Shown: positions 5,650-17,731, counted from the first letter of the stretch. The stretch is 64,000 nt of DNA from Vogesella aquatica (GCF_028548455.1 NZ_JAQQLF010000001.1:62001-126000); one strand, 5' to 3'. Program-made: numbers and translations. The notes: generated by a model from the letters alone, not told the origin.

Positions 5650-8151
5650 TCAGCGCAGCAAGGCCGCGGCGTCGGCTTGTAACCGCGCCCGCACTTGTTG
5701 TGCCGAATTCAGCGACTGCAGGTCCAGCGCCAGCTGCTGGCAAGCCGTGCTATCCAGGCGGCGCACGGTGTCCTTGATTTCCGGTACCAGCTGCGGGCTG
5801 ACCGACAGCTCGGTCACGCCCAGGCCTACCAGCACCGGCGTGGCTTGCGGGTCGGACGCCAGCGCGCCGCACACCCCTACCCACTTGCCGTGTTTGGCGG
5901 CGCCGTGCACAGTCAGCGCGATCAGGCGCAACAGCGACGGGTGCAGTGCATCCAGCCTGGCGGCCAGCGCCGGGTGGCAGCGGTCCATCGCCAGCGTGTA
6001 CTGGGTAAGGTCATTGGTGCCGATGGACAGAAAATCGGCGTGCTCGGCCAGCTGGTCGGCCAGCAAGGCGGCCGACGGCACTTCGATCATCACGCCCAGC
6101 TGCGGGCGCTCGGTCACGCCCAGCTCGGCGGCCAGCTCGTCCAGGCGCTGGCGCACGCGCAGCAGGTCGGCCACGTCGGCCACCATGGGCAGCAGGATGC
6201 GCAGGCGCGACAGCGGCTTCACTTGCAGCAGTGCGCGCAGCTGCGCGTCCAGCACCGCCGGCATGGCAAAGCCGGTACGGATGCCGCGCAGGCCCAGCGC
6301 CGGGTTGTCCTCGGCAGGCAATGGCAGGTAGGGCACGTCCTTGTCGCCACCGGCATCCAGCGTGCGGATGATGGCACTGCGGCCTTGCAGCGCATCCAGC
6401 ACGTCCTGGCAGGCTGCGCGCTGTTCGTCTTCGCTAGGGGCGTCGTGACGGTCGATGAAGAGGAATTCGGTACGCAGCAGGCCCACGCCATCGGCGCCGT
6501 TCAGCACCGCGTCGCGCGCCTCGGCAGCGTTGGCAATGTTGGCCGCTACCTCGATGGCCAGGCCGTCGCGGGTACGCGCCTGGCCGGCGGACTGCTCGCG
6601 CAGCATGCGGCGGCGCTGTTCGCGCTGGGCAATGTCCTGGCGCGCGGCGGCCAGCGCGGCGGCATCCGCATCGGCGTCCAGCCAGCCTTCGCCAGCGTTC
6701 AGCAGCGCCTCGCCACCGGCGGCCAGCGCCAGCGCGGCCGGGCCGCACGCTACCAGCGCGGGGATAGCCAGCGCACGGCACAGGATGGCCACGTGGTTGG
6801 TGGCGCCGCCACGCGCCAGCACTACGCCGGCCAGCTGTTCGCGCGGCAGGCGGGTCAGCTGCGACGGGGTGAGGTCGTCGGCTACCACGATGGCCTGCGC
6901 CGGCAGCTCGGGCGCCGCTTCTTCGCCGCCCAGCAGCACGTCCAGCACGCGGCGTTCCAGGTCTTTCAGGTCGGCCACGCGCTCGGCCAACAGGGCATTG
7001 CCCAGGCCCAGCAACACCTCGCTCTGCGCGCGGATGGCGCTGCGGTAGGCGTAGGCGGCGCTGCGGCCATCCAGAATATAGCGCTCGGCAGCTTGCGCCA
7101 GCGCCGGGTCGTCCAGCAGCGCCAGGTGGGCGCCAAAAATCTCGCTTTCGGCGTGCGCGCCGCGTTTGTCGGCCTGCGCCACGTCGGCGGCCACGCGGTC
7201 GCGCACTTTTTGCAGTGCGCCGTTCAGCGCGGCCAACTCCGGCTCTACGCCGTGGCCACGCTCCGGCACCGCACGCTCCTGCTCGGCCAGCAATACCAGC
7301 GTACCGACCGCCAGGCCGGGTGCGGCGCACACGCCGCCCAGCTTGCCGTCGTCGCGGGTAGCCACTACCGCAGCAGGGGCCGGCGCATGCCCGGCGTGGG
7401 TAGGCGTTTGCAGTGCCTCTACCAGCGCGGCCAGCGCGGCGTCGGCGTCTGCACCCTGGGCGTACAGGGTAACCGTATCGTTCTCGCCCACGCCCAGGCC
7501 CATCATGCTGACAACGCTGCGCGCATTGGCACGCTGCCCGGCAAAACCGATGTCGATATGGCTTTCATAACGGCGGGCTACCGAATGCAGCAGCGCACAC
7601 GGGCGTGCGTGCAGGCCGCCTTCGTGCGCCACGATGGCGGTAACGGACAGTTCTGCGCCGTGGACGGCGCCAGGGTGGGAGATGGCACCCTGGGCCGTCA
7701 CGGTCAGAAAACACGACGCACCGGCTTCCACAAGTCCGGACGCGTCGAGGGAGAGAGCCATGTCGTCGCTGTTGGTGACCACAACGACGGTAATGAGAGA
7801 AGGCGCACGGCGGGCCACGCTGTCGATATCGATGTCCACCAAAGGTTGGCCGCACTGCACGCGGTCGCCCTTCTGTACGCGGGTAGCAAAGCCGCTGCCA
7901 CCCAGTTTTACAGTGTCGATGCCGATGTGCATCAGGATCTCGGCACCGTTGGCCGCACGCACGGTCACGGCGTGTCCGGTACTGGACACCTGGCTCACCT
8001 GGCCATCGCAAGGCGATAGCAGCGTGGAGGACAGCGGCTCAATGGCCAGGCCCTGGCCCATCAGGCCGCCGGCAAATACCGGGTCGGGTACAGCAGACAG
8101 CGGCAATACCACGCCGGACAGCGGCGCTTGCAGGGTAACGGTTGCAGACAT
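5650..8151 (-). CDS. nagF: Multiphosphoryl transfer protein IIA(Glc-type)-HPr-EI
   Basis: Cytoplasmic PTS phosphorelay protein of 833 residues that takes phosphate from PEP and passes it to NagE. Domains in order: IIA-Glc-like (1-150, active EILMHIGIDT with His75), HPr (165-255, HEGGLHARPCALL with His181), and enzyme I (270-833, GGATNHVAI with His453, the LRTEFLF PEP-binding region and GVCGALASD near the C-terminus). The start at 8151 follows an AAGGAA ribosome site; a 15-residue upstream extension is not conserved. This is the Pseudomonas NagF architecture. Being dedicated, it frees GlcNAc uptake from the general PTS. Confidence 0.93.
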   Translation of the reverse strand: MSATVTLQAPLSGVVLPLSAVPDPVFAGGLMGQGLAIEPLSSTLLSPCDGQVSQVSSTGHAVTVRAANGAEILMHIGIDTVKLGGSGFATRVQKGDRVQCGQPLVDIDIDSVARRAPSLITVVVVTNSDDMALSLDASGLVEAGASCFLTVTAQGAISHPGAVHGAELSVTAIVAHEGGLHARPCALLHSVARRYESHIDIGFAGQRANARSVVSMMGLGVGENDTVTLYAQGADADAALAALVEALQTPTHAGHAPAPAAVVATRDDGKLGGVCAAPGLAVGTLVLLAEQERAVPERGHGVEPELAALNGALQKVRDRVAADVAQADKRGAHAESEIFGAHLALLDDPALAQAAERYILDGRSAAYAYRSAIRAQSEVLLGLGNALLAERVADLKDLERRVLDVLLGGEEAAPELPAQAIVVADDLTPSQLTRLPREQLAGVVLARGGATNHVAILCRALAIPALVACGPAALALAAGGEALLNAGEGWLDADADAAALAAARQDIAQREQRRRMLREQSAGQARTRDGLAIEVAANIANAAEARDAVLNGADGVGLLRTEFLFIDRHDAPSEDEQRAACQDVLDALQGRSAIIRTLDAGGDKDVPYLPLPAEDNPALGLRGIRTGFAMPAVLDAQLRALLQVKPLSRLRILLPMVADVADLLRVRQRLDELAAELGVTERPQLGVMIEVPSAALLADQLAEHADFLSIGTNDLTQYTLAMDRCHPALAARLDALHPSLLRLIALTVHGAAKHGKWVGVCGALASDPQATPVLVGLGVTELSVSPQLVPEIKDTVRRLDSTACQQLALDLQSLNSAQQVRARLQADAAALLR

Positions 8152-8271
8152 CGGGTTTCCTTCTCTCTGAAAGCGCGCACGCTGCCCCGCAGCCATGCGC
8201 GTAAGTCATGCTGGATACGTGCCGCGGGTCATGGCCCCGGCATCGGGATCGTTTTATGGGTATTGCCAACA

Positions 8272-8293
8272 CTGCCGGGCGGCCGCCCGGCAG
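8272..8293. repeat. Perfect 22-bp GC-rich palindrome between SIS deaminase gene and nagF
   Basis: CTGCCGGGCGG followed directly by its complement, just after the stop codon of the SIS gene and about 120 nt before nagF. As RNA it would form a very stable hairpin without a U-run. A role in differential expression within the operon (partial termination, 3'-end protection) is inferred. Confidence 0.55.
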
Positions 8294-8300
8294 CGACGGT

Positions 8301-9323
8301 TTAGACCGTAAGGGTTTCTTTTTTCAGGTGGCGCGGCGTGTCTGGGTTCAGGCCACGCGCTACCGACAGGCGGGCGGCCATCAGGTAGAAGCTCTGGATC
8401 GCCAGCAACGGGTCCAGCGCTTCGTCGCCGGCAGTAGCCAGGGTAAGGTTGCGGCTGGCCACGTCGGCCGGTGCGGCCAACAGTACGTTGGCGCCGCGGC
8501 CGCGCATTTCGTCGGCCAGGGCTACCAGGCCGGCCTGTTCCGGGCCACGCGGGGCGAAAATCAGCAGCGGGTAGCCATCGTCTACCAATGCCATCGGGCC
8601 GTGTTTGATTTCGGCGCCGGAGAAAGCTTCGGCCTGGATCACGCAGGTTTCCTTGAACTTCAGCGCGGCTTCCAGCGCTACGGCAAAGCCCAGGCCACGG
8701 CCTACCACCATGATGCGCTCGGCCGGCACCAGCACGTCCAGCGCGCTGCTCCAGTCCTGGCGGGTGGCGTCGGTCAGGTGATCCGGCAGGTCGTTCAGGG
8801 CGGCCAGCAGGGCGGTGTCCTGCTGCCAGTGCGCCACCAGGCGGGCTACCGCAGACAGGGTGGCGATATAGCTTTTGGTGGCGGCCACGCTTTTTTCTTC
8901 GCCGGCACACAGCGGTACCGACCATTCGCAGGCAGCAGCCAGCGGGGAATCCGGCTTGTTGACCAGCGCCACGGTGCGGGCACCGGCAGCGCCCAGCGCG
9001 GTCATGGTGTCGATCAGGTCAGGGCTGCGGCCGGATTGCGACAGGGCCACGGCCAGCTGGCCTTTTACATTGAGCGGTGCTTGATGCAGCGTGAGCAGCG
9101 ACATGGGCAGCGATACCACCGGCGTGCCGGTGCGCTGCATCGCCAGGTAGGCGAAATAGTTGGCCGCATGATCAGAGCTGCCGCGCGCTACAGTCAGTGC
9201 CAACTGTGGCGGCGCTTTGGCCAGTTCGCGCGCCAGGACAGCCAGCCCTTCATCGGCATACATATGCTGGGCGGCTACCGCCTGGGCGGCAAACAGGGCT
9301 TCATCAAGCATTAACGAGCTCAA
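8301..9323 (-). CDS. SIS-domain glucosamine-6-phosphate deaminase (NagB-II/GlmS-like)
   Basis: A 340-residue protein with two SIS sugar-phosphate isomerase domains and no glutamine amidotransferase domain. Motifs include ARGSSDHAANY (about 45-55), ALSQSGRSPDLIDT (about 93-106), a GRGLGFAVALEAALKFKE stretch (about 208-225) and the C-terminal PRHLKKETLTV typical of GlmS SIS proteins. In an operon with nagA, nagE and nagF, and with no classical nagB, it most likely deaminates GlcN-6-P to fructose-6-P (NagB-II). Its start overlaps the nagA end by 20 bp, indicating translational coupling; a second ATG at 9311 is possible. GlmS-type synthase activity is unlikely without the glutaminase domain. Confidence 0.88.
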   Translation of the reverse strand: MSSLMLDEALFAAQAVAAQHMYADEGLAVLARELAKAPPQLALTVARGSSDHAANYFAYLAMQRTGTPVVSLPMSLLTLHQAPLNVKGQLAVALSQSGRSPDLIDTMTALGAAGARTVALVNKPDSPLAAACEWSVPLCAGEEKSVAATKSYIATLSAVARLVAHWQQDTALLAALNDLPDHLTDATRQDWSSALDVLVPAERIMVVGRGLGFAVALEAALKFKETCVIQAEAFSGAEIKHGPMALVDDGYPLLIFAPRGPEQAGLVALADEMRGRGANVLLAAPADVASRNLTLATAGDEALDPLLAIQSFYLMAARLSVARGLNPDTPRHLKKETLTV

Positions 9324-10425
9324 GACACTCTCCTTCTAGGAATACGCGTTGCAACTGCAGGTTTGAATCCATCACCACGATGTCAGCCCACGCGCCCTCT
9401 TCCAGCCTGCCACGGTCGTGTACGCCCAGATAGTCGGCGGGGTACAGCGACAGGCGGTTGCTGGCGCTGGCCAGCGGCACGCCGATCTCTACCAGGTTGC
9501 GCAGGGCCTGATCCATGGTAAGGGTGCTGCCTGCCAGCGTACCGTCGGCCAGGCGCACACCGCCCAGGCACTTGGTGACCGTCTGCGAACCCAGCTTGTA
9601 CTGGCCATCCGGCATCCCGGCCGCAGCCGTGGAGTCGGTGACACAGAACAGTCGGGGGATGGCGCGCATGGCGGCGCGCATGGCACCGGGGTGCACGTGC
9701 AGCAGGTCAGGTATCAGCTCGGCGTACTCGGCGTGAGCCAGTGCCGCCCCTACCATGCCCGGCTCGCGGTGGTGCAAGCCGGTCATCGCGTTAAATAAAT
9801 GGGTAAACCCGCTGGCGCCGTTTTCCAGCGCCGCCACACCGTCTTCGTAGCTGCCCAGCGTGTGGCCCAGCTGTACGCGTACGCCCTGCCGGCTTAGCTC
9901 GCGGATCACTTCCATGTGACCGGCCACTTCGGGCGCGAGGGTAACCAGGCTGATCGGGGCAAGCGACCGGTAGTGGTTGATTTCTGCCATCGCGGCTTCC
10001 ACCGCGTTGTCCGGCTGCGCACCCAGCTTGCCCTTGTTGATATACGGGCCTTCCAGATGCACGCCGAGAATGCGTGCGCTGCCTGGCTGCCGGCTGCGGC
10101 TGGCGTCGCCCAGCGCGGCCAGTACGGCTTGCAGCGCCTCGCGCGGGGCCGTCATGGTGGTGGCCAGCAGCGAGGTGGTACCAAAGCGGGCATGCGTACT
10201 GGCCACATGCTGGGCTGCGCGGCCCGCTTCCATGATGTCTACACCGCCGCCGCCGTGGACGTGCAGGTCGATAAAGCCAGGCAGGATGTAGCGCTCGGCG
10301 TCGCCGGCTGCGGCCAACCTGCCTTGTATGGCGGCAATCTTGCCGTCGTCACCTATCTGCAGCTCGCCGTCCAGCCAGCCAGCGCTGGTCAGCATGCGGC
10401 CTTGCAAAACTCGTGTTGCGTTCAT
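9304..10425 (-). CDS. nagA: N-acetylglucosamine-6-phosphate deacetylase
   Basis: Removes acetate from GlcNAc-6-P to give GlcN-6-P. The 373-residue amidohydrolase has the metal-binding HVHGGGG motif (about 55-61), HLEGPYIN with the metal Glu (about 122-129), LGHT and FTHLFNAM with metal His residues, and the catalytic VTDSTAAAG. Full length for the family. Its ATG overlaps the gntR stop as ATGA, and its end overlaps the SIS deaminase gene, so it lies in the middle of a tightly coupled operon. Confidence 0.95.
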   Translation of the reverse strand: MNATRVLQGRMLTSAGWLDGELQIGDDGKIAAIQGRLAAAGDAERYILPGFIDLHVHGGGGVDIMEAGRAAQHVASTHARFGTTSLLATTMTAPREALQAVLAALGDASRSRQPGSARILGVHLEGPYINKGKLGAQPDNAVEAAMAEINHYRSLAPISLVTLAPEVAGHMEVIRELSRQGVRVQLGHTLGSYEDGVAALENGASGFTHLFNAMTGLHHREPGMVGAALAHAEYAELIPDLLHVHPGAMRAAMRAIPRLFCVTDSTAAAGMPDGQYKLGSQTVTKCLGGVRLADGTLAGSTLTMDQALRNLVEIGVPLASASNRLSLYPADYLGVHDRGRLEEGAWADIVVMDSNLQLQRVFLEGECLELVNA

Positions 10426-11156
10426 CGTCTCAGTTCAGCGACAAAGTCGTAGTAATCGTTACGACACCAGGTGTCAGTCAGCTCGATGGCCACGTTATCT
10501 GCCGTGTAGCCGATACGGGTAATCAGCAGCATGGCTTCGCCAGGCTTGATACCGGCAATGGCGGCAATATCCGGGTTCGCATTCACCGCACGGATATGCT
10601 GCAGTGCCCGCACAATCGGGTGGCCCATCGTATCCAGGTAGGCATACAAGGAGCTGCCCACCGCCTGCGGGTCTGGCAGGTAGGTGAGCGGCAGCGAGCT
10701 TTGCTCGATGGCCATCACCACCCCGTCTGCCAGGCGCTGGCGTTTCAGCCGTGCCACCTGGGCATTGGGCGACAAACCCAGCTTGATCACTTCTTCGTGG
10801 GTGGGCGTGGCAATACCACGCGACAACCACACCGATGAAGGCTCGAAACCCTTCATCTTCAACATTTCGGTAAAACTCGTCAGGCGCGACAGCGGCTGCT
10901 CCAGGCGCGGGGTAATAAAAGTACCCGAGCCATGGCGGCGGCGAATCAGGCCTTGCTCCAGCAATACATCCAGCGCTTTTCGTGCGGTAACACGCGAGAT
11001 ACCCAGCTCTTCGGAAAAGGTGCGCTCCGAAGGCAGTGCTTCATCGGCCTGCCACCAGCCAGCGTGTATTGCCTCGGCCAGCTTGCGTGAAAACTGCAAG
11101 TACAAAGGTGTAGTGGAAGTCTCTTCCGGCTTTAATGCGTTCCAGCGGCTATCCAT
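10422..11156 (-). CDS. GntR/HutC-family regulator of the nag operon (NagR/NagQ-like)
   Basis: A 244-residue cytoplasmic repressor candidate. The N-terminal winged helix-turn-helix (PLYLQFSRKL, LPSERTFSEELGISRVTARKAL, about 20-70) is followed by a UTRA effector domain (SRLTSFTEMLKMKGFEP and onward) ending in ELTDTWCRNDYYDFVAELRR. I chose the ATG at 11156, preceded by an AGGGT-like site; an ATG at 11192 has an equally good one. It is the first gene of the operon and is coupled to nagA by an ATGA overlap. GlcNAc-6-P or GlcN-6-P is the likely effector, by analogy with NagR/DasR. Confidence 0.85.
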   Translation of the reverse strand: MDSRWNALKPEETSTTPLYLQFSRKLAEAIHAGWWQADEALPSERTFSEELGISRVTARKALDVLLEQGLIRRRHGSGTFITPRLEQPLSRLTSFTEMLKMKGFEPSSVWLSRGIATPTHEEVIKLGLSPNAQVARLKRQRLADGVVMAIEQSSLPLTYLPDPQAVGSSLYAYLDTMGHPIVRALQHIRAVNANPDIAAIAGIKPGEAMLLITRIGYTADNVAIELTDTWCRNDYYDFVAELRR

Positions 11157-11249
11157 ATGGCTACCCTGCAAGTGGTCATTCAAAGGCGCCATTGTAGAAC
11201 CCTGTCTTTTTCTGCCGAAGCACAACTCGACACGCCACAGCTACAAAAG

Positions 11250-11418
11250 TAATACCACTACAAAACCACGTCAATACCAATTTACTTGTTCGCCGCGCAT
11301 TTGCACTAAATGCAACACCCTGAAATGTATTGCTTTCCGCTACCGCCAGATTCGCTGCAGTGCAAAATGCCATAAGACTGTTAAAAATTGGCATTTTTAT
11401 GACTATAAAGTGGTATTA
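11250..11418. promoter_or_regulatory. Promoter region of nag operon with distant 10-bp inverted repeat
   Basis: TAATACCACT (11250-11259) and AGTGGTATTA (11409-11418) are exact complements about 150 bp apart in the AT-rich gap upstream of gntR. Paired operators allowing DNA looping by the GntR protein are possible. The motif is not the classic DasR/NagR TGGTCTAGACCA palindrome, so this is tentative. Confidence 0.3.
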
Positions 11419-11437
11419 ATCTGGCTCATTAAAAAGG

Positions 11438-11468
11438 CAATAAAAAAAGCCTGCAATAAGCAGGCTTT
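11438..11468 (-). terminator. Intrinsic terminator of the YedA-like gene
   Basis: Stem AAAGCCTGC (11446-11454) / GCAGGCTTT (11460-11468) with a 5-nt loop and a T-run on the minus strand, about 20 bp beyond the stop codon at 11488. Confidence 0.85.
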
Positions 11469-11487
11469 GGCAGAAGCGCGACAGATA

Positions 11488-12369
11488 TCAGCCGCCGGCA
11501 CGTGGCTTGGGGCGCCAGCCTATCAATACAACGGCCAATACAATAATGCCCATGGCCCCCATTTCGTGCACACCGACGTGCTCGCCCAGCAGCCACACCC
11601 CCAGCAAAACGGCAATCACCGGGTTCACGTAGGCGTAGCTGGTAGCCGCCGCGGCGCTGACGCTCTTCAGCAGAAACAGGTAGGCGGTATAAGCCACCAT
11701 GGAGCCGAAAAACGCCAGGTACGCCACCGCCAGCCAGCCGGCAAGCGGCGGCGTGGCCACCAGCTGCTCCCCCACCGCGGTACTGCCCAGCAGTAGCGCC
11801 ACCCCGCCGGACAGCATCATCACCGCGCTGGACATCAGCCCCTTGGGCTGTACCAGATGCTTGCTCCACGCCGAGCCAAACGCCCAGCCGGCCGAGGCAA
11901 ACAGCAAGGCAGCGGCACCGGCAGGCGAGGCCTGCAAGTTAGCGCCCATATTCAATACCACCATGCCGACGATACCCAGCAGGATGCCGGCCACCTCCAT
12001 CTTGCGCGGCACATGGCCAAAAAAACGGGCAAACAGCGTAGCAAACAGCGGCACGGTCGCCACGACCAGCGCCGCCACACCGGAAGACACGTCCTTCTCC
12101 GCCAGCGTCACGAAGCCGTTACCGATAGCCGGCATCAGTACGCCCAGAATGGCGCCCCCGCGCCACTCCTGCCACGTAGGGTTGGCATCGCCGCGCCAGC
12201 GCAGCCAGGCGTACATCAAGGCACCCGCCACGGTAAAACGCACGCCGGCCATCATGAAAGGCGGCCAGTACTCTACCCCGACACGGATGGCAAAGTAGGT
12301 CGAGCCCCAGATCACATACAGGGCAAAAAAAGCGGCGAGCAGCTTGAGCTGGTGGGTACTGAGCGTCAT
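11488..12369 (-). CDS. yedA: EamA/DMT-family permease, YedA-like
   Basis: Inner-membrane transporter of the drug/metabolite superfamily, 293 residues with ten predicted membrane helices in two EamA repeats. It closely matches E. coli YedA in several blocks: FALYVIWGSTYFAIRVGVE (about 15-33), PPFMMAGVRF, VVATVPLFATLFAR, SWAFGS-like AGWAFGSAWSKH, and TSYAYVNPVIAVLLGVWLLGE (about 243-263). The substrate is unknown, as for YedA; amino-acid or metabolite export is typical of the family. Its ribosome site (AGGAAA) lies in the loop of a small GCGGGT/ACCCGC hairpin directly before the ATG. Single gene with its own terminator. Confidence 0.88.
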   Translation of the reverse strand: MTLSTHQLKLLAAFFALYVIWGSTYFAIRVGVEYWPPFMMAGVRFTVAGALMYAWLRWRGDANPTWQEWRGGAILGVLMPAIGNGFVTLAEKDVSSGVAALVVATVPLFATLFARFFGHVPRKMEVAGILLGIVGMVVLNMGANLQASPAGAAALLFASAGWAFGSAWSKHLVQPKGLMSSAVMMLSGGVALLLGSTAVGEQLVATPPLAGWLAVAYLAFFGSMVAYTAYLFLLKSVSAAAATSYAYVNPVIAVLLGVWLLGEHVGVHEMGAMGIIVLAVVLIGWRPKPRAGG

Positions 12370-12559
12370 GGCGGGTTTCCTGTGTAGACCCGCAACATGC
12401 CTGCTGTAAATGACGAATACAAGGGGAGAAAACTGAAAAGCCTGTTCTAGGGCCTGTTAACGCCATTTCTGATGCGGCGGCGCTTGGCAAGCGGCAAGGT
12501 GCGAAACCGTGCCCCGCATGGCGAGCACCCCGAAGCCCAGGCCCCAGGCCAACCCTGGG

Positions 12560-12952
12560 CTAGCCAAACAGCCAGCCGTGCAGCATGCGCCCAGGCATCC
12601 AGGCCAGCGCACCGGCCACCAGCAAGCCGCCCGCATACAGACTCACCATGGCCGAGCGATGCGCCCGTACCCTGCCCTGCCTGGCGGCCTGCCAGGCCTG
12701 CGGTACGCTATAGAGCACCAGCACACTCAGCAGGTGGATAAAGCCGAAATGGCCGAACAGCGCCGGCCCCACCCGCGCCGGCATGGCCAGCGACAACAAG
12801 GCAGTCAACAGCATCAGCACCATATAGCACCGCCCCCAGCGCCGATGCGCCGGCGAGCCTTTCTGGCGCCAGCAAAGCAGGGCCGTGCCCAGCACAAAAG
12901 CAGGAAGCACCGTTGCCAGGTGCAGGTAAGCTAGCAGGGTATAGTCGAACAT
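12560..12952 (-). CDS. DUF2306 family membrane protein
   Basis: A 130-residue hydrophobic protein with four predicted membrane helices. It matches the DUF2306 pattern: YLHLATVLPAFVLGTALL near the start, a KGSPAHRRWGRCYMVLML stretch (about 31-48), a central GHFGFIHLLSVLVLYSV, and VRAHRSAMVSLYAGGLLVAG. The paired His and Arg residues in helices recall haem-binding or electron-transfer membrane proteins, but no function is established. It is separated from the flanking genes by more than 80 bp on each side and may be monocistronic. Confidence 0.75.
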   Translation of the reverse strand: MFDYTLLAYLHLATVLPAFVLGTALLCWRQKGSPAHRRWGRCYMVLMLLTALLSLAMPARVGPALFGHFGFIHLLSVLVLYSVPQAWQAARQGRVRAHRSAMVSLYAGGLLVAGALAWMPGRMLHGWLFG

Positions 12953-13038
12953 GGTCGGGCCCGAAAGTATGGCTGGCTATCTTGCCGCAAGCCCGCAGCC
13001 AAGCATAGGGCGGGCAGCCTGTTCGACAGGGCAGGCCG

Positions 13039-13674
13039 CTAAGCCGGCTGCAGCTCGTAGCCAGGGGCCGCAATACCGGGCCACAGCTCGTACAGCACCT
13101 GCGGCGTACCAACCCCGCCATGCCTGGGGCTGGCGGGTATACCCAGCTGCGTGGCCGCGGCAATGCTCAGCTCGCCCGCCAGGTTTCTGGGGCCACGGTC
13201 TGCCACTACGCAGTCCACACTTTTGCCCTGGTAGCTCACCCGGGCCAGGCAACCGCGCACAATGCCCTGCGTGCGCTGGATCACCAATGGCGGCACCACG
13301 ATATAGGGCTCGGTAGCCGAATCGACATACGCCGCCGGGTCATCGGCTGCCATGCCGGGGTGGCGGTACCAGGTAGTAGACGCAATGATGCCGCCGGGAA
13401 ACACCCGCGGCTCGTTATCGGTATCCAGCAGCACAATCTGCCGCGCCCAGTCGTGCAGGCACACCACCTTGCCATTCACCCGCCGCATGCCGCCGTTGGC
13501 CAGCCATTCCAGCCCCTGGTCATCTTCGCGGTAGGCTGCCGGTGCCCCGTGCTGACCATTTGCCCCGTCTGCATCGATATCGGCATCCGCCATGAAATAC
13601 ACGCGCAGGCTGGCGTCTTGCCAGATCTTGCACTCGTAGCCTTCCCCCGTAATCACGCCCAATAGTTCGTCCAT
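13039..13674 (-). CDS. GH75 chitosanase-like protein without signal peptide
   Basis: A 211-residue protein starting at the ATG at 13674 (MDELLGVITGEG) after a GGGAGAG ribosome site. It carries GH75 signatures: YFMADADIDADGANG (about 27-41), YIVVPPLVI, the V-x-D-C-V core, and VADRGPRNLAGELSIAAA near residue 170. There an Asp and a Glu nine residues apart match the spacing of the catalytic pair described for Aspergillus GH75 chitosanase (my recollection). I see no signal peptide, which is odd for a polymer-degrading enzyme. Location 2-3 kb from the GlcNAc operon fits amino-sugar metabolism. Activity is inferred from the fold. Confidence 0.7.
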   Translation of the reverse strand: MDELLGVITGEGYECKIWQDASLRVYFMADADIDADGANGQHGAPAAYREDDQGLEWLANGGMRRVNGKVVCLHDWARQIVLLDTDNEPRVFPGGIIASTTWYRHPGMAADDPAAYVDSATEPYIVVPPLVIQRTQGIVRGCLARVSYQGKSVDCVVADRGPRNLAGELSIAAATQLGIPASPRHGGVGTPQVLYELWPGIAAPGYELQPA

Positions 13675-13683
13675 GACGCTCTC

Positions 13684-13720
13684 CCGTAAACAGCGGCCCC
13701 GGCGGGGCCGCTGTTTACGG
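13684..13720 (-). promoter_or_regulatory. Perfect 17-bp stem-loop adjoining the ribosome site of the GH75 gene
   Basis: CCGTAAACAGCGGCCCC (13684-13700) and its exact complement (13704-13720) enclose a 3-nt loop. The base of the stem touches the GGGAGAG ribosome site 10 nt before the ATG at 13674. It has no U-run on the minus strand, so translational control or mRNA protection fits better than termination. Confidence 0.55.
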
Positions 13721-13822
13721 GATGGCACGTGGTAGCAGTTTCTATATAACGAAAAGCGTGCTTTGCTGGGAAAAACCGGCATCCACTATCAGATCACCAA
13801 CGGTTTCAATAAGCATACAAAA

Positions 13823-13844
13823 GGGCAAGCCGGCAGGCTTGCCC
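13823..13844 (-). terminator. Probable terminator hairpin downstream of metH
   Basis: GGGCAAGC (13823-13830) pairs with GCTTGCCC (13837-13844), followed on the minus strand by a short T-rich stretch. Together with the 20-bp palindrome at 13855-13874 it gives metH two consecutive hairpins. Confidence 0.6.
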
Positions 13845-13854
13845 TTGGCGCTGG

Positions 13855-13874
13855 TGCGGCCAACGTTGGCCGCA
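13855..13874. repeat. Back-to-back palindromic pair of the uptake-like 10-mer
   Basis: TGCGGCCAAC (13855-13864) is followed immediately by GTTGGCCGCA (13865-13874), a perfect 20-bp palindrome 5 bp beyond the metH stop codon. In Neisseria, inverted DUS pairs commonly form transcription terminators at gene ends; this is the same arrangement with a different word. Confidence 0.8.
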
Positions 13875-13878
13875 GCTT

Positions 13879-17607
<3,729 letters not shown>

Positions 17608-17731
17608 GGCAAAGGCGGCTTTAATTAAGTAAAACTACGTAGACACAAGAGCTTAATCTTATCATCGCATTTTGGCCCGAGCGGGTCATCCTATAGAACA
17701 AGAGAGCATAACAATGCCAAGGGAGCTGTAT

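Noticed and set aside
5695-8019. Very long open frame on the plus strand opposite nagF
   Set aside because: Low-complexity, Gln/His/Arg-rich translation typical of the antisense frame of a GC-rich gene; no ribosome site or family motif, and the minus-strand frame encodes a clear PTS protein.
17608-17731. SAM or cobalamin riboswitch upstream of metH
   Set aside because: The leader is only about 65 bp before divergent sequence begins and shows no SAM-aptamer core or B12-box-like motif.
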